Assembly: GCF_003584685.1 (NCBI RefSeq)
Contig: NZ_AP018549.1
Coordinates: forward strand, 558,001-622,000
DNA from: Lactobacillus paragasseri
GTDB taxonomy: Bacteria; Bacillota; Bacilli; Lactobacillales; Lactobacillaceae
Direction of reading: 5' to 3'
DNA: 64,000 bases
Shown here: one piece after another, positions 35,859 through 45,383 of the stretch
How the letters are laid out: every line of letters starts with the position of its first letter
Position numbering within the stretch: the stretch's first letter is position 1
Notes under the pieces: model-generated
Told to the model about the DNA's origin: nothing
The model's database searches: none
Seen by the model: the letters and a program-made list of their open reading frames with translations, nothing else
Translations under genes and position numbers: made by a program

Positions 35859-35890
35859 AAACAACGTTGAAAATTTCAGCGTTGTTTTTT
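35859..35890 (+). terminator. Terminator of treB
   Basis: ACAACG and CGTTGT with an inner GAAA/TTTC helix, followed by TTTTTT. Confidence 0.82.
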
Positions 35891-35971
35891 GCGTTTAGGA
35901 GTTGCAAATATTAAATCATATTAATATAATTAATAATAATTTAATTAAGTCGTGGATTAGGGGGAAAGGCT

Positions 35972-36766
35972 ATGATTTTTGAAAAGCTTTTTTCTAAAGA
36001 GAATAAAAAAGATGAGATAGTTGATGTAAAGTTAAGTGATAAAAAGTTCAATGAATTAAGAATAAAGCTAAGTATTGGAGACGTAACAGTTGAACAAGGC
36101 GAGAATTTTTCGGTTAATTTTACTGGGAAAAGACACTACTTACCGCTTATTCGCTTAGAAGATGGTAAACTACGACTTAAGCAAAAAATGAATTTGATTG
36201 AAAAGGGAGAAGCTCACTTAAAAGTTGTAATTCCTGCAAAGGCTACTTTGGATAGTCTTGATATTCAAACTAGTAGCGGTGATATTGAGATAGTTGATAT
36301 TAAGACTGAAAAAGCTTATCTTAAATCGACTGAAGGCAGAGTCAGAGTAAGACGAGTGGCGATAGCTGAGTCACTTCTTGAATCAACAGATGGAAATGTA
36401 ACAGTACGAAATAGTGATCTGGCCGATGGCAAGTTAGCGACATATGATGGCGAAATCAAAGTATCGGGATCTATTTTATCTAAGATTTCTTTAAATGTAA
36501 CAGATGGAGATATGAATCTAACTGATGTTACGATTGACGAAGGCAGCGCAAATTTAAAGGCTGGCAACTTTACGCTCGATCATGCTGTATTTAAGAGTGA
36601 TTATGAAATAAAGAATATTGAAGGAAATAATACTGTTTGGAGTGCAAATTTAAAATATGCCCATGTAAGAACGGCAAATGGTTTAAATAATATTTCGTTT
36701 GATCCACAACCTTCAGGCGTTGTTTTAACAATGACAACGGTAGATGGAGATAATGTAGTTGAGTAG
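35972..36766 (+). CDS. DUF4097-type beta-helix protein
   Basis: 264 residues with no signal peptide or membrane segment. After a short charged N-terminus it is built of repeated beta-strands with the pattern SSGDIEI, STEGRVRV, STDGNVTV, TYDGEIKV, NVTDGDMNL, characteristic of the DUF4097 single-stranded beta-helix. The GGGGGAAAGG ribosome site is strong. Family members are often linked to envelope-stress or PspC-like systems, but no such partner is present here. Function unknown. Confidence 0.75.
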   Translation: MIFEKLFSKENKKDEIVDVKLSDKKFNELRIKLSIGDVTVEQGENFSVNFTGKRHYLPLIRLEDGKLRLKQKMNLIEKGEAHLKVVIPAKATLDSLDIQTSSGDIEIVDIKTEKAYLKSTEGRVRVRRVAIAESLLESTDGNVTVRNSDLADGKLATYDGEIKVSGSILSKISLNVTDGDMNLTDVTIDEGSANLKAGNFTLDHAVFKSDYEIKNIEGNNTVWSANLKYAHVRTANGLNNISFDPQPSGVVLTMTTVDGDNVVE

Positions 36767-36770
36767 AAAA

Positions 36771-36806
36771 AAATAAACCTCGTAGAGTAACCTACGAGGT
36801 TTATTT
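36771..36806. terminator. Bidirectional terminator between DUF4097 gene and udk
   Basis: AAATAAACCTCGTAG and CTACGAGGTTTATTT, 15-bp perfect arms with a 6-base loop, between convergent genes. Confidence 0.88.
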
Positions 36807-37442
36807 CTATTTAACGTTACTTAAAACTGAACGAATTTTAGTAGTAAGCATATCAATTGCTACATCATTTTCGCCGCCTTCTGGAACGATGATGTCAGCG
36901 TAGCGTTTAGTTGGTTCAATGAATTGATTGTACATTGGTTTAACGGTCTTTAAGTATTGATCAATAACTGAATGAACTGAACGACCACGTTCTTGCGTGT
37001 CGCGCTCTAATCGTCTAATGAAACGAATGTCATCATCAGTATCGACGAAGACCTTGATGCTCATTAAGTTACGTAAGTTTTCTTCACCAAGGACGAGAAT
37101 ACCTTCTAGGATAATAATATCAGCTGGTTCGGTGTGAATAGTCTTTTCACTTCTAGTATGAGCAGTAAAATCATAAACTGGCATTTCAACTGCCTTATAG
37201 TCCATTAATTGACGAAGTTGGTCAACAAGTAGTGGCATGTCAAAGGCATCGGGATGATCGTAGTTAATCTTCTTACGCTCTGACATTGATAAGTCATCGT
37301 TATTTTTGTAATAAGAATCTTGCGTCATAATTAAAATATGGTCATCTTGTTGTAATTGGTCATAAATTTCATGGGCAATGGTCGTTTTACCACTACCTGA
37401 ACCACCGGCAATTCCAATGATAATAGGGCGTTTACTTTGCAC
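36807..37442 (-). CDS. udk: Uridine kinase
   Basis: 211 residues from GTG 37442, chosen because AAGGAG precedes it and the fold begins right after ([15 protein letters not shown], Walker A). Other uridine/cytidine kinase features are [20 protein letters not shown], and [13 protein letters not shown] with the lid arginines. It phosphorylates uridine and cytidine for pyrimidine salvage. Monocistronic, divergent from the next MFS gene. Confidence 0.93.
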   Translation of the reverse strand: MQSKRPIIIGIAGGSGSGKTTIAHEIYDQLQQDDHILIMTQDSYYKNNDDLSMSERKKINYDHPDAFDMPLLVDQLRQLMDYKAVEMPVYDFTAHTRSEKTIHTEPADIIILEGILVLGEENLRNLMSIKVFVDTDDDIRFIRRLERDTQERGRSVHSVIDQYLKTVKPMYNQFIEPTKRYADIIVPEGGENDVAIDMLTTKIRSVLSNVK

Positions 37443-37603
37443 GATTAAAATCTCCTTTTTTAAACTATTACAATAATACCTTAAAATTACGCTCTGTGAT
37501 AGATTTACAGGCAATAATATTGACAAATATGTGTTTTTTCTGAACATGTGAAGTAAAATAAAATTGAAAGTGTGATATATGGTTTTAAAAAGAAGGTTTT
37601 ACT

Positions 37604-38971
37604 TTGACTGCTCAAGAAAAAGCCGCAATCAAGAATTGGAATCCCCGATATCGGAGAAATGTTTATTTATATCTATGGATTTACGGAATTTTAGGTGCGG
37701 TAACTGGAATTACTAATGATGCAGCTTTGTCATACTTTGATATAGTAGCACCAGGATTAATTTCAGGTCTGAATATCTTTAATGCGATTACTGCATTATT
37801 AATGTCGTTGATGATTGTTTGGGTGCATGAATTAGGTTATCGTAAAATTTTGTTGATTTTGCCGCCTTTAACTTCTATTTTCCTGGCGTTGACTACTATT
37901 ACAACTAATCAAATAATTATTATGTTTGCCTACATTATTTCATGGACTGCAATTGGAGTTTATGACTTAATGTATCCTTTGATGTGGACTTCTTATGTAC
38001 CTAAAGAAATCAGAACTAAGATGTTTACAGTAGTAATGGTTGTAAACTTAGTTGCTCAAACTATCTTAACTTTTATCGGTGGAAAAGCAGTAGTGTACTT
38101 CTTTAGTAAGATGCAGGGTATTTCTTATGATATTGCTTCTAATCTATCTGCTCATACCGCCCAATTAAGTGGAAGTTATCTAGCTAATTATACCAATGCC
38201 TTTAGAATAGTATTGATTTTGACTGCTTTAGTTAATGTAGTTGCTTTTGTATTAGCAATCTTTATTAAAGATGAGCCAAAGGACTATCGAACCGTGGGGA
38301 TGAAAAAACCGCAAACGCCAGAAGAGAAGAAAAAAGCTTTTGAAGCTTTGATTAATAAAAAGACGATTATGTGGATCTTGTATATTGCAGGTATTCAACT
38401 AGGTGCTAGATTGGTTGTTCCTTATATTCCAATTTATTTGAATGATTATCTGCATATTCCCCGGGGAATTACCTCAACAATTAATACATTTCAGACCGCA
38501 GCAATGTTTATTGGATATTTCTTTGCTCCATTCTTAGCCAAGAAGCTAGGTGCCATTGTTTCTATTGCTGCTGGGACCTTAACTTGTGCACCGTTAATGT
38601 TTTTAATGGCTAACGGTCGACACTTCGGCACTGGAATTACTCTTTTTGTAATTGTAGGGGTTTTGCTATTCTTACGTAGTGGTTTAGCAAATGCAACAAT
38701 GCCGATTCAGCAAGAAGTACAGATGATTATTGTTGATAAAGATATGCGTCCAGCCTTTACTGCTGTGGTTCAGATTGCATATGCGGTAATTGGAATAATT
38801 GATGGATTATTTACAGCCTTTTACTTACTTAAGACGCCAGCTGGGTATGCGAATGCATACTACATTGCGACTGCTCTATATGTAGTAGTAAGTATCTTAT
38901 TAATTGTAATGTTTGCTAAGCAATATAACTGGATCTTAGATGAGAAAAAGAGCACATCTAATGAAAAATAG
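37604..38971 (+). CDS. MFS transporter of unknown substrate
   Basis: 455 residues, about 12 helices, start TTG at 37604 with AAGAAGG upstream. Overall pattern is major facilitator, but the usual motif A is replaced by ELGYRKILLILPP after helix 2. A large extracytoplasmic loop (KMQGISYDIASNLSAHTAQL) lies between helices 5 and 6. Monocistronic. Substrate not inferable. Confidence 0.75.
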   Translation: MTAQEKAAIKNWNPRYRRNVYLYLWIYGILGAVTGITNDAALSYFDIVAPGLISGLNIFNAITALLMSLMIVWVHELGYRKILLILPPLTSIFLALTTITTNQIIIMFAYIISWTAIGVYDLMYPLMWTSYVPKEIRTKMFTVVMVVNLVAQTILTFIGGKAVVYFFSKMQGISYDIASNLSAHTAQLSGSYLANYTNAFRIVLILTALVNVVAFVLAIFIKDEPKDYRTVGMKKPQTPEEKKKAFEALINKKTIMWILYIAGIQLGARLVVPYIPIYLNDYLHIPRGITSTINTFQTAAMFIGYFFAPFLAKKLGAIVSIAAGTLTCAPLMFLMANGRHFGTGITLFVIVGVLLFLRSGLANATMPIQQEVQMIIVDKDMRPAFTAVVQIAYAVIGIIDGLFTAFYLLKTPAGYANAYYIATALYVVVSILLIVMFAKQYNWILDEKKSTSNEK

Positions 38972-38997
38972 TTAATTGATAACTTAAGAATAATAAT

Positions 38998-39042
38998 AAA
39001 ATACCGAATTAGTCGTAAAAGTGACTGATTCGGTATTTTTGG
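38998..39042 (+). terminator. Terminator at the left edge of the bacteriocin island
   Basis: AAAATACCGAATtAGTC and GACTgATTCGGTATTTTT form a stem with one mismatch. Its inner part, ATTAGT...ACTGATT, recurs in the terminators at 45248, 46279 and, less closely, 47495. Confidence 0.82.
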
Positions 39043-39113
39043 TATTTTCGAGGGATGAAAGATGGTAATATTTAAGACATAAAAATAATATTTATTATTT
39101 AAGGAGAAGAATA

Positions 39114-39266
39114 ATGAAAGAAATTAGAAAAGAAAATATTGTTAAAACTACTACTTTGAGTGAAGAAGAAATGATTGAAGTTGTTGGTGGTACTAGAGTA
39201 AATGGTTTTGTTAATGGAAATTTTAGTAAAGGTATATTTTACTGGACGCGCAACATTTGGAAATAA
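39114..39266 (+). CDS. gatP: Double-glycine leader peptide, probable bacteriocin-inducing pheromone
   Basis: A 50-codon gene. Residues 1-26 form a double-glycine leader (LSEEEMIEVVGG); the mature 24-mer begins TRVNGFVNGNF and ends TRNIWK, cationic and aromatic like class II inducing peptides. AAGGAG lies eight bases upstream. It sits directly before a histidine kinase and LytTR regulator, the order of quorum-sensing three-component systems, and should be cut and exported by the C39 transporter at 41383. The symbol follows the published gassericin T cluster from memory. Confidence 0.82.
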   Translation: MKEIRKENIVKTTTLSEEEMIEVVGGTRVNGFVNGNFSKGIFYWTRNIWK

Positions 39267-39268
39267 AA

Positions 39269-40576
39269 ATGTTGTTAGTTTATAGCTTTTTAATGCTTAT
39301 TTCTGGAATAACTGATTTATGGATATTTTTTAGAGTTTCTCAAATTGCAGCTAGTAAAAAAAATATTTTGATTCTCGGTGGAGTGTTATTCTTACTTCCA
39401 ATTTTATGTGGAGGAGTTGTTGAACTAGCCACTTTTTTGGAAATTTTATTTTTCATATTTTATTTTAGAAAGAGTAAAGAAAAAAATTTGGCTATTGGGG
39501 CAATTTTAATTGTAGGAGTTGTAGATTCCATAATAGATATACTAAGTAGTATCTTAATGGAGCTTTTGCATATTGAGGATATAATTTATCTTAATTTATT
39601 AGTCCAAATTAGTATTATACTTCTTGCAGTTTTTATAATTGAGATCTTCTATAAGTATCTTCACTCATATTTAATGAATGAAAATCACAATGTGTTTATA
39701 GGACTGTTGATCTATCTATATGTTTCCACTACTTTAACAATGACTTTTTATGGACAAACCCAGAAAAATGCATCGTTAAGTATGTTTTTTACAATTTTTG
39801 TATTAATTCAAATAGTTTTTGCTATGGCGACTTACGTGGAACTAATAAATTTTCAAAAGCATCTTTTAAAAAAATCACAACAAGATAAATTAATAAAAGA
39901 GCAAAAACAATTACAAGACTATGCGCAATATCTCGAAGAGAGCGAAGATGAGTTACGTGCTTTTCGGCATGATTATCGAAATATGTTTAACTCATTAAAA
40001 ATCAGTGCACAAGAAGGAAATACTAAAGAAGTAATCCAAAAGCTTGATGAATATACTAAGGCCAATTTAAATGCAAAAGCATTTGAAAAATATAGAGATG
40101 TTAATCATATAAAAATAAAATCTCTCAAAAGTATCATTATTGCTAAGTTAACAGAAATGTATAGAGAACATATTCCATATAATTTTGAATGTAGCAGTGA
40201 AATTACGAAATTGCCTAAAAATATTAATGAAATAGATTTAGTCAGAATCGTCGGTATAAGTTGTGACAATGCGATTGAAGAAAGCAAAGTATTAATAGAG
40301 CAAAATCAAGAAGCTCATATTGAAATTATGGCTTATTCAAACGAACGTGGTGAATTTGAATATGAAATACAAAATAAACGAGGTGATTCTGAAATTTCAA
40401 TTAAACAAATACAACAAAACGGTTATTCAACAAAGAAAAGTCACTCTGGCTTGGGCTTAGCCAATATCAATAGTATTAAAAATAAATATGAAAATATGAC
40501 TATTTCTTATGAAGTGCCTGAAGGATACTTTGATTTCTATCTCGTGATTGAACCAGAGGAGGAAAGTGAAGAATGA
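39269..40576 (+). CDS. gatK: Peptide-pheromone sensor histidine kinase (HPK10 / AgrC-like)
   Basis: 435 residues from ATG 39269, two bases after the pheromone stop. Six or seven membrane helices (about 1-195) form the peptide receptor; a coiled linker leads to the H-box FRHDYRN (H234) and a GHKL ATPase with GLGLANINS. It should sense the mature pheromone and phosphorylate the regulator that follows with a 4-base overlap. Confidence 0.9.
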   Translation: MLLVYSFLMLISGITDLWIFFRVSQIAASKKNILILGGVLFLLPILCGGVVELATFLEILFFIFYFRKSKEKNLAIGAILIVGVVDSIIDILSSILMELLHIEDIIYLNLLVQISIILLAVFIIEIFYKYLHSYLMNENHNVFIGLLIYLYVSTTLTMTFYGQTQKNASLSMFFTIFVLIQIVFAMATYVELINFQKHLLKKSQQDKLIKEQKQLQDYAQYLEESEDELRAFRHDYRNMFNSLKISAQEGNTKEVIQKLDEYTKANLNAKAFEKYRDVNHIKIKSLKSIIIAKLTEMYREHIPYNFECSSEITKLPKNINEIDLVRIVGISCDNAIEESKVLIEQNQEAHIEIMAYSNERGEFEYEIQNKRGDSEISIKQIQQNGYSTKKSHSGLGLANINSIKNKYENMTISYEVPEGYFDFYLVIEPEEESEE

Positions 40577-41370
40577 AATATTCCGTAATCGTTTGTGATG
40601 ATGACGAAGTATTAGCAAAAAATTTAGCGAAAAATATTAAATATGCAGTTAGTAACTTTACCGATGATAATCCAGTCTACGAAAATATTGAAATCAATTT
40701 AGAGCTAGTTGCTAATACATTTGAGCAAGTTGTAAGTTATGTAGTTGCTAATGATATTCAAAATGCAATTTACTTTTTAGATATTGAATTAAGTCAAAAT
40801 TCAAAAGCTAAAAACGGAGTAGACTTAGCAGAATTTATTAAAAAGCAAGATCCAAATGCACAAATAATTTTTGTTACTGCTTATGACAAATATGCTCCTT
40901 TAACTTATCGTAGAAGAATTGGTGCTATTGATTATATTAATAAGGCCTTAGATTCAAGAGAAATGATGCAGCGATTAGAAGAAACCTTGACTGGCGCCGT
41001 TCAAAGTATCAATAATCTTATGAAATCAGGAAGAAAAGAACTTATCTATAAAATTGGACGGAGAGTTAATAAAGTTGAAGACACGACTATTTATTATCTT
41101 GAAAATAGTACTTCACAACACAAAGTTAATTTGATAACTGAAACTGGTGTAGCTGAATTCAGAAGTAATATCTCCAAAATTAACGAAGAAAATGATTTTT
41201 TAGTTAAGGTATCTCAATCTTGTGTAGTAAATCCAAATAATATCAACAGCATCGACTTTTCAAAAAAGACAATAAAGTTTCCTAATGGAGATGAAGTAGT
41301 GTTCGCTCGTAGTTGCAGAAAAACTGTTGAGGATCTATTAAATAAATATCCAGAAATTAATGTTAAGTAA
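40573..41370 (+). CDS. gatR: LytTR response regulator of bacteriocin production
   Basis: 265 residues: receiver domain with acidic pocket CDDDE and phospho-acceptor D70 in YFLDIEL, then a LytTR DNA-binding domain (about 155-260; VSQSCVVNPNNI and VFARSCRK). ATGA overlap with the kinase. Expected to bind paired repeats upstream of the bacteriocin operons; a candidate shared motif is described in the findings. Confidence 0.9.
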   Translation: MKYSVIVCDDDEVLAKNLAKNIKYAVSNFTDDNPVYENIEINLELVANTFEQVVSYVVANDIQNAIYFLDIELSQNSKAKNGVDLAEFIKKQDPNAQIIFVTAYDKYAPLTYRRRIGAIDYINKALDSREMMQRLEETLTGAVQSINNLMKSGRKELIYKIGRRVNKVEDTTIYYLENSTSQHKVNLITETGVAEFRSNISKINEENDFLVKVSQSCVVNPNNINSIDFSKKTIKFPNGDEVVFARSCRKTVEDLLNKYPEINVK

Positions 41371-41382
41371 AAGGTAAGACTT

Positions 41383-43542
41383 ATGTTATTCAAATATAAA
41401 TGCGTATACGTGCCACAAGTGGATGAGATGGATTGCGGCGTTGCTTGTCTAGCAATGATCTTAAAGCAATATCATTCTCGCGTATCTTTAGCACATTTAC
41501 GTCATGAAGCTCGTACTAATCTTGAAGGCACAACTGCTTTAGGACTAGTGAAGACAGCACAAAAATTTAATTTCAAAACAGAAGCCGTAAAAGCAGATAT
41601 GTCTTTATTTGATGAGAATAGTATTCAATATCCTTTTATTGCCCACGTCCTAAAACAAGGAGAACTACTTCATTATTACGTAGTTCTTAAAAATGCTAAG
41701 AATTATTTAGTAATTGCAGATCCTAATCCATCAGTTGGTGTAGTAAAGATGCCAAAAGACAAATTTGCTCAAGAATGGACTGGTGTTGCACTCTTTATGG
41801 TTCCTAACGAAGACTTTGAACCAATCAAAGAAAAGAAGAATAATTTATGGTCTCTCTTTCCATATATGTTTAAACAAAAGCGGCTGATGATTAACATCAT
41901 TTTAGCCGCTTTATTAATGACCATAATTAGTATCTGTAGTTCATATTTTGTTCAAGGAATAATTGATACTTACATTCCAGATGGAACCTATCAGACTCTT
42001 TCGATCTTAGCTGTTGGACTATTAATTGCTTATGTCTTTAATTCAATTTTTTCTTATGGACAGAATTTTTTATTAAATATTTTAGGTCAAAGATTAAGTA
42101 TTGATCTAAATCTGCGATACATCAGGCATATTTTTGAATTACCAATGGAATTCTTTGTAACAAGAAGAACGGGTGAAATTACTTCGCGTTTTTCTGATGC
42201 AAGTAGAATTATTGACGCTTTGGCAAGTACAGTTATTTCGCTCTTCTTAGATCTCTCAATTGTGATTGTGATGGGATTAGTCTTAGCAGCACAAAATATG
42301 ACATTATTTGGGATTACACTGTTAGCTTTGCCTATTTATGCAGTTGTAATTCTAGGTTTTACTAAAAAGTTTGAAAAACTAAATAACGAACAAATGGAAA
42401 GTAATGCTGTTTTGAGTTCTTCAGTTATTGAAGATATTCAAGGAATTGAAACTATTAAAGCTTTAAATAGTGAGAATACAAGATATAGAAGAATCGATAG
42501 TCAGTTTGTAGATTACTTAAAGAAGTCATTTAAATATAGTAAGACTGAGAGTTTACAGACAGCACTCAAGACATTTATTCAATTATCTCTTAATGTAATT
42601 GTTCTTTGGGTTGGTGCAAAGATTGTAATGCAAGGACAATTGAGCATTGGTCAGTTAATGACGTTCAATGCATTGCTGGCATATTTCATTGATCCCTTGC
42701 AAAGTATTATTAATTTACAACCGCGACTTCAATCAGCTAGTGTTGCTCAAAATCGATTAAATGAGGTCTATCAAGTAAAAAGTGAATTCAATCAGAAGGC
42801 TACTATTGAAGATCGTAAGCTCCTAGAAGGAAATATTGAATATAAGAATGTGGATTATAGCTATGGTTATGGCACAGATGTCTTAAAAGATATTAATCTC
42901 AAAATTAGCCAGGGCGAAAAATTAACGATTGTTGGAATGAGTGGTTCTGGAAAATCTACGATGGTTAAGTTGTTAGTAGATTTCTTTTCGCCAAGTAAAG
43001 GTCAGGTTACATTAAATGGACATGCAACAAGTGAGATTGATAAGCATACGTTGCGGTCATATGTAAATTATGTACCTCAAACTCCATATATCTTTTCTGG
43101 AACAGTTAAAGAGAATTTGTTGTTAGGTTGTAGGCCAGATATCACTGAAGAAGATGTAATAAAGGCTTGTCAAATTGCTGAGATTGACCAAGAAATAGCT
43201 AATCTACCTTTGCAATTTGAAACAAAATTAGATGAAAATGCCAAAATTTTATCTGGTGGACAAAAACAAAGGTTAACTATTGCCCGGGCATTACTATCTC
43301 CTGCAAAGGTATTTATTTTTGATGAAGTAACAAGTGGCTTAGATACAATTACTGAGAAGAAAGTGATTGATAATTTGATGAAGCTAAAGGATAAGACAAT
43401 TATCTTTATTGCGCATCGACTAGCAATTGCAGAACGGGCAGACAAGGTAGTTGTAATTGATCATGGTCAAATAGTTGAAGAAGGCAGCCACAGCGAATTG
43501 ATGAGTAAGCATGGTTTTTACTATGACTTAGTGAAGGGATAG
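41383..43542 (+). CDS. gatT: Bacteriocin ABC exporter with C39 leader peptidase
   Basis: 719 residues. The N-terminal C39 peptidase has Q12, C18 (MDCGVACLAM), H97 (LLHYYVV) and D113 (ADPNP). A six-helix membrane domain follows, then an ATPase with Walker A GMSGSGKS, signature LSGGQKQR, Walker B VFIFDEVTSGLD and IFIAHRL. It cleaves double-glycine leaders and exports the mature peptides. It can serve all five double-glycine peptides in this island. Confidence 0.95.
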   Translation: MLFKYKCVYVPQVDEMDCGVACLAMILKQYHSRVSLAHLRHEARTNLEGTTALGLVKTAQKFNFKTEAVKADMSLFDENSIQYPFIAHVLKQGELLHYYVVLKNAKNYLVIADPNPSVGVVKMPKDKFAQEWTGVALFMVPNEDFEPIKEKKNNLWSLFPYMFKQKRLMINIILAALLMTIISICSSYFVQGIIDTYIPDGTYQTLSILAVGLLIAYVFNSIFSYGQNFLLNILGQRLSIDLNLRYIRHIFELPMEFFVTRRTGEITSRFSDASRIIDALASTVISLFLDLSIVIVMGLVLAAQNMTLFGITLLALPIYAVVILGFTKKFEKLNNEQMESNAVLSSSVIEDIQGIETIKALNSENTRYRRIDSQFVDYLKKSFKYSKTESLQTALKTFIQLSLNVIVLWVGAKIVMQGQLSIGQLMTFNALLAYFIDPLQSIINLQPRLQSASVAQNRLNEVYQVKSEFNQKATIEDRKLLEGNIEYKNVDYSYGYGTDVLKDINLKISQGEKLTIVGMSGSGKSTMVKLLVDFFSPSKGQVTLNGHATSEIDKHTLRSYVNYVPQTPYIFSGTVKENLLLGCRPDITEEDVIKACQIAEIDQEIANLPLQFETKLDENAKILSGGQKQRLTIARALLSPAKVFIFDEVTSGLDTITEKKVIDNLMKLKDKTIIFIAHRLAIAERADKVVVIDHGQIVEEGSHSELMSKHGFYYDLVKG

Positions 43543-43552
43543 GTGAGTACAG

Positions 43553-44146
43553 ATGGATGCAAAAGAGTATGAAAGTACAGAATTCTATTCCTATAAGTTC
43601 AAGAATTTCTCGACAATGATTATTATTCCAGCCGCTATTTTTGTTCTACTTTTATTTATTGGATCTTTTTTTGCTGTTAGACAGAGTACAGTCTCTTCGG
43701 TTGGCGTTGTTGAACCAACGGTTGTAATTAATCAGAAAAATGTTAGCTATGATGAGGGACAAGTCGTTACAAAACATGGTCAAAAATGGGTAGCTCATGT
43801 TGATCAAGATAGTGGGATTAGTTTAATGCCTGTTATGAAAGCTAAAGGAAAAGTGAGGATTGTTACCTATGTGCCCACTAATAAAATCTCGTCTATTAAG
43901 AAGGGGCAGAAGTTAAACTTTTCTGTACCTACAGTAGACGGCTTGAATAGTAGATTAACTGGTAAGGTAAAGGAGATTGGTGTTTATCCAATAAATGTGA
44001 ACAAGCAAAGTATGTATGAAGTTATTTCGATTGCCAAAGTTAGTGATATAAATGTTAAGTACGGAATGCAAGGTAATGCCACAATAGTGACAGGTCGTAG
44101 CACATATTTTAACTATTTTTTAGATAAGGTATTGAATAAAAGATAA
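43553..44146 (+). CDS. gatC: Bacteriocin transport accessory protein
   Basis: 197 residues with one N-terminal membrane helix (about 20-42) and a beta-rich external part, the short HlyD-like accessory protein found with lactacin F / gassericin-type exporters. It probably bridges the exporter to the outside. Its last 26 codons are duplicated at 45828-45908, evidence of recombination in the locus. Confidence 0.85.
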   Translation: MDAKEYESTEFYSYKFKNFSTMIIIPAAIFVLLLFIGSFFAVRQSTVSSVGVVEPTVVINQKNVSYDEGQVVTKHGQKWVAHVDQDSGISLMPVMKAKGKVRIVTYVPTNKISSIKKGQKLNFSVPTVDGLNSRLTGKVKEIGVYPINVNKQSMYEVISIAKVSDINVKYGMQGNATIVTGRSTYFNYFLDKVLNKR

Positions 44147-44447
44147 ATTTGATAGAATAAAAAATTAAAATTTTATTAATCTAAAGATAAAAATATAAGT
44201 GAATAAAAAAGAGATGTTAGATAAGAATATTGATTTGCAAAGAGCAATATTTCATATAAAGCAAGATATTAATTTGTATTCTGTAGTGTATGGATTTAAA
44301 TTGCCTGAAACTTAATTTTGGGAACGAATTTGGATAAAATATACTGTTTTGGTTAGTAAGTAAGCAATATTAATCCATATAAAAAATAAATTGTTTTTTA
44401 CAGTAGGCTAAATATATAAAGATTATTAATTATAGGAGGTCTTTATT
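44147..44447 (+). other. Leader region of the gassericin T operon
   Basis: About 300 bases between gatC and gatA. It contains a 38-codon remnant of an immunity-like gene (44199-44315). The gatA promoter must lie in 44316-44430, an extremely AT-rich stretch; I cannot pick one -10 with confidence. Confidence 0.5.
44199..44315 (+). pseudogene. Truncated copy of the 94-residue immunity-like gene (possibly annotated gatZ)
   Basis: GTG-led frame VNKKEMLDKNIDLQRAIFHI... ending ...SVVYGFKLPET. It matches residues about 6-67 of the gene at 45958-46242 with an internal deletion of about 24 residues and an early stop. No ribosome site is visible, so it is probably untranslated. It may be the small ORF called gatZ in published clusters; I cannot confirm that. 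Confidence 0.6.
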
Positions 44448-44675
44448 ATGAAAAATTTTAATACATTATCATTTGAAACATTGGCTAACATAGTTGGTGG
44501 GAGAAATAATTGGGCTGCTAATATAGGTGGAGTAGGTGGAGCGACAGTCGCTGGATGGGCTCTTGGAAATGCAGTTTGCGGTCCTGCTTGTGGCTTTGTT
44601 GGAGCACACTATGTTCCAATAGCATGGGCTGGCGTAACGGCAGCTACTGGTGGATTCGGAAAGATAAGAAAGTAG
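44448..44675 (+). CDS. gatA: Gassericin T peptide GatA (class IIb bacteriocin precursor)
   Basis: 75 residues: leader MKNFNTLSFETLANIVGG (18) and a 57-residue mature peptide starting RNNWAANIGGVGG and ending TAATGGFGKIRK. GxxxG-rich helix and the cysteine pair CGPAC suggest a disulfide. I recognise it as gassericin T, close to lactacin F LafA. It forms membrane pores in related bacteria together with GatX. AGGAGG lies eight bases before ATG. Confidence 0.95.
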   Translation: MKNFNTLSFETLANIVGGRNNWAANIGGVGGATVAGWALGNAVCGPACGFVGAHYVPIAWAGVTAATGGFGKIRK

Positions 44676-44684
44676 GGAATTAAT

Positions 44685-44882
44685 ATGGCTTTAAAAACAT
44701 TAGAAAAACATGAATTAAGAAATGTAATGGGTGGAAACAAGTGGGGGAATGCTGTAATAGGAGCTGCTACGGGAGCTACTCGCGGAGTAAGTTGGTGCAG
44801 AGGATTCGGACCATGGGGAATGACTGCCTGTGGCTTAGGAGGTGCTGCAATTGGAGGATATCTGGGATATAAGAGTAATTAA
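44685..44882 (+). CDS. gatX: Gassericin T companion peptide GatX
   Basis: 65 residues: leader MALKTLEKHELRNVMGG (17) and 48-residue mature peptide beginning NKWGNAVIGAATGA and ending GGYLGYKSN, with two cysteines about 15 residues apart. It resembles LafX of lactacin F. Nine bases after gatA, so co-transcribed. Confidence 0.95.
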   Translation: MALKTLEKHELRNVMGGNKWGNAVIGAATGATRGVSWCRGFGPWGMTACGLGGAAIGGYLGYKSN

Positions 44883-44897
44883 TTTATATAGAGATTT

Positions 44898-45236
44898 ATG
44901 TTATTCTTTGTAACTATTATTAATGTAATACTTTTTTTAGGTAACTTGTATCAAACGGGCTTTAATTATTTTAACTTTAATCAATTGCAAGCACTTTTAC
45001 TAACTATTTTTCTTATTGTTACTGTAATAGTTATCGCTATTAATAAAAAATTAGAAAGAGGTTATGATCTTTCTGTTTTTGCACTTTATTTGTATTGGCC
45101 AATTTATGTTTTTGAAGTTAAATTATATAATTCAACAAATTATAAAGATGGAATAGAATTTTGGGTTTATTTCGTACTAATTTTGGCCATATCGTTTGTA
45201 ATAGGAAAAATATTAAAAAGAATCATAAGAAAGTAA
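44898..45236 (+). CDS. gatI: Gassericin T immunity protein
   Basis: 112 residues with four hydrophobic helices and a basic C-terminus (KILKRIIRK), like LafI. Third gene of the gatAXI operon, and the only gene in this position in related clusters. It protects the producer's membrane from its own bacteriocin. Ribosome site is weak (TAGAG). The assignment is by position and topology. Confidence 0.85.
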   Translation: MLFFVTIINVILFLGNLYQTGFNYFNFNQLQALLLTIFLIVTVIVIAINKKLERGYDLSVFALYLYWPIYVFEVKLYNSTNYKDGIEFWVYFVLILAISFVIGKILKRIIRK

Positions 45237-45247
45237 TAATAAAACTG

Positions 45248-45291
45248 AAAGTACTAAATTAGTTTTTGAATGACTGATTTAGTGCTTTTTC
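45248..45291 (+). terminator. Terminator of gatAXI
   Basis: AAAGTACTAAATtAGT and ACTgATTTAGTGCTTTTT pair over a 9-base loop. Related in sequence to those at 46279 and 47495. Confidence 0.82.
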
Positions 45292-45383
45292 TACTTTCTC
45301 CTTTATTTAAGTAAATATGAAAATCTAATAGATTTACTTAATGTTAAGCTTATTTTATAAAATTTTGAAAGAGATGGGATTAC

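Noticed and set aside
44199-44315. Functional gene before gatA
   Set aside because: No ribosome site, internal deletion and early stop relative to the 94-residue homolog, although published clusters may list an ORF here.
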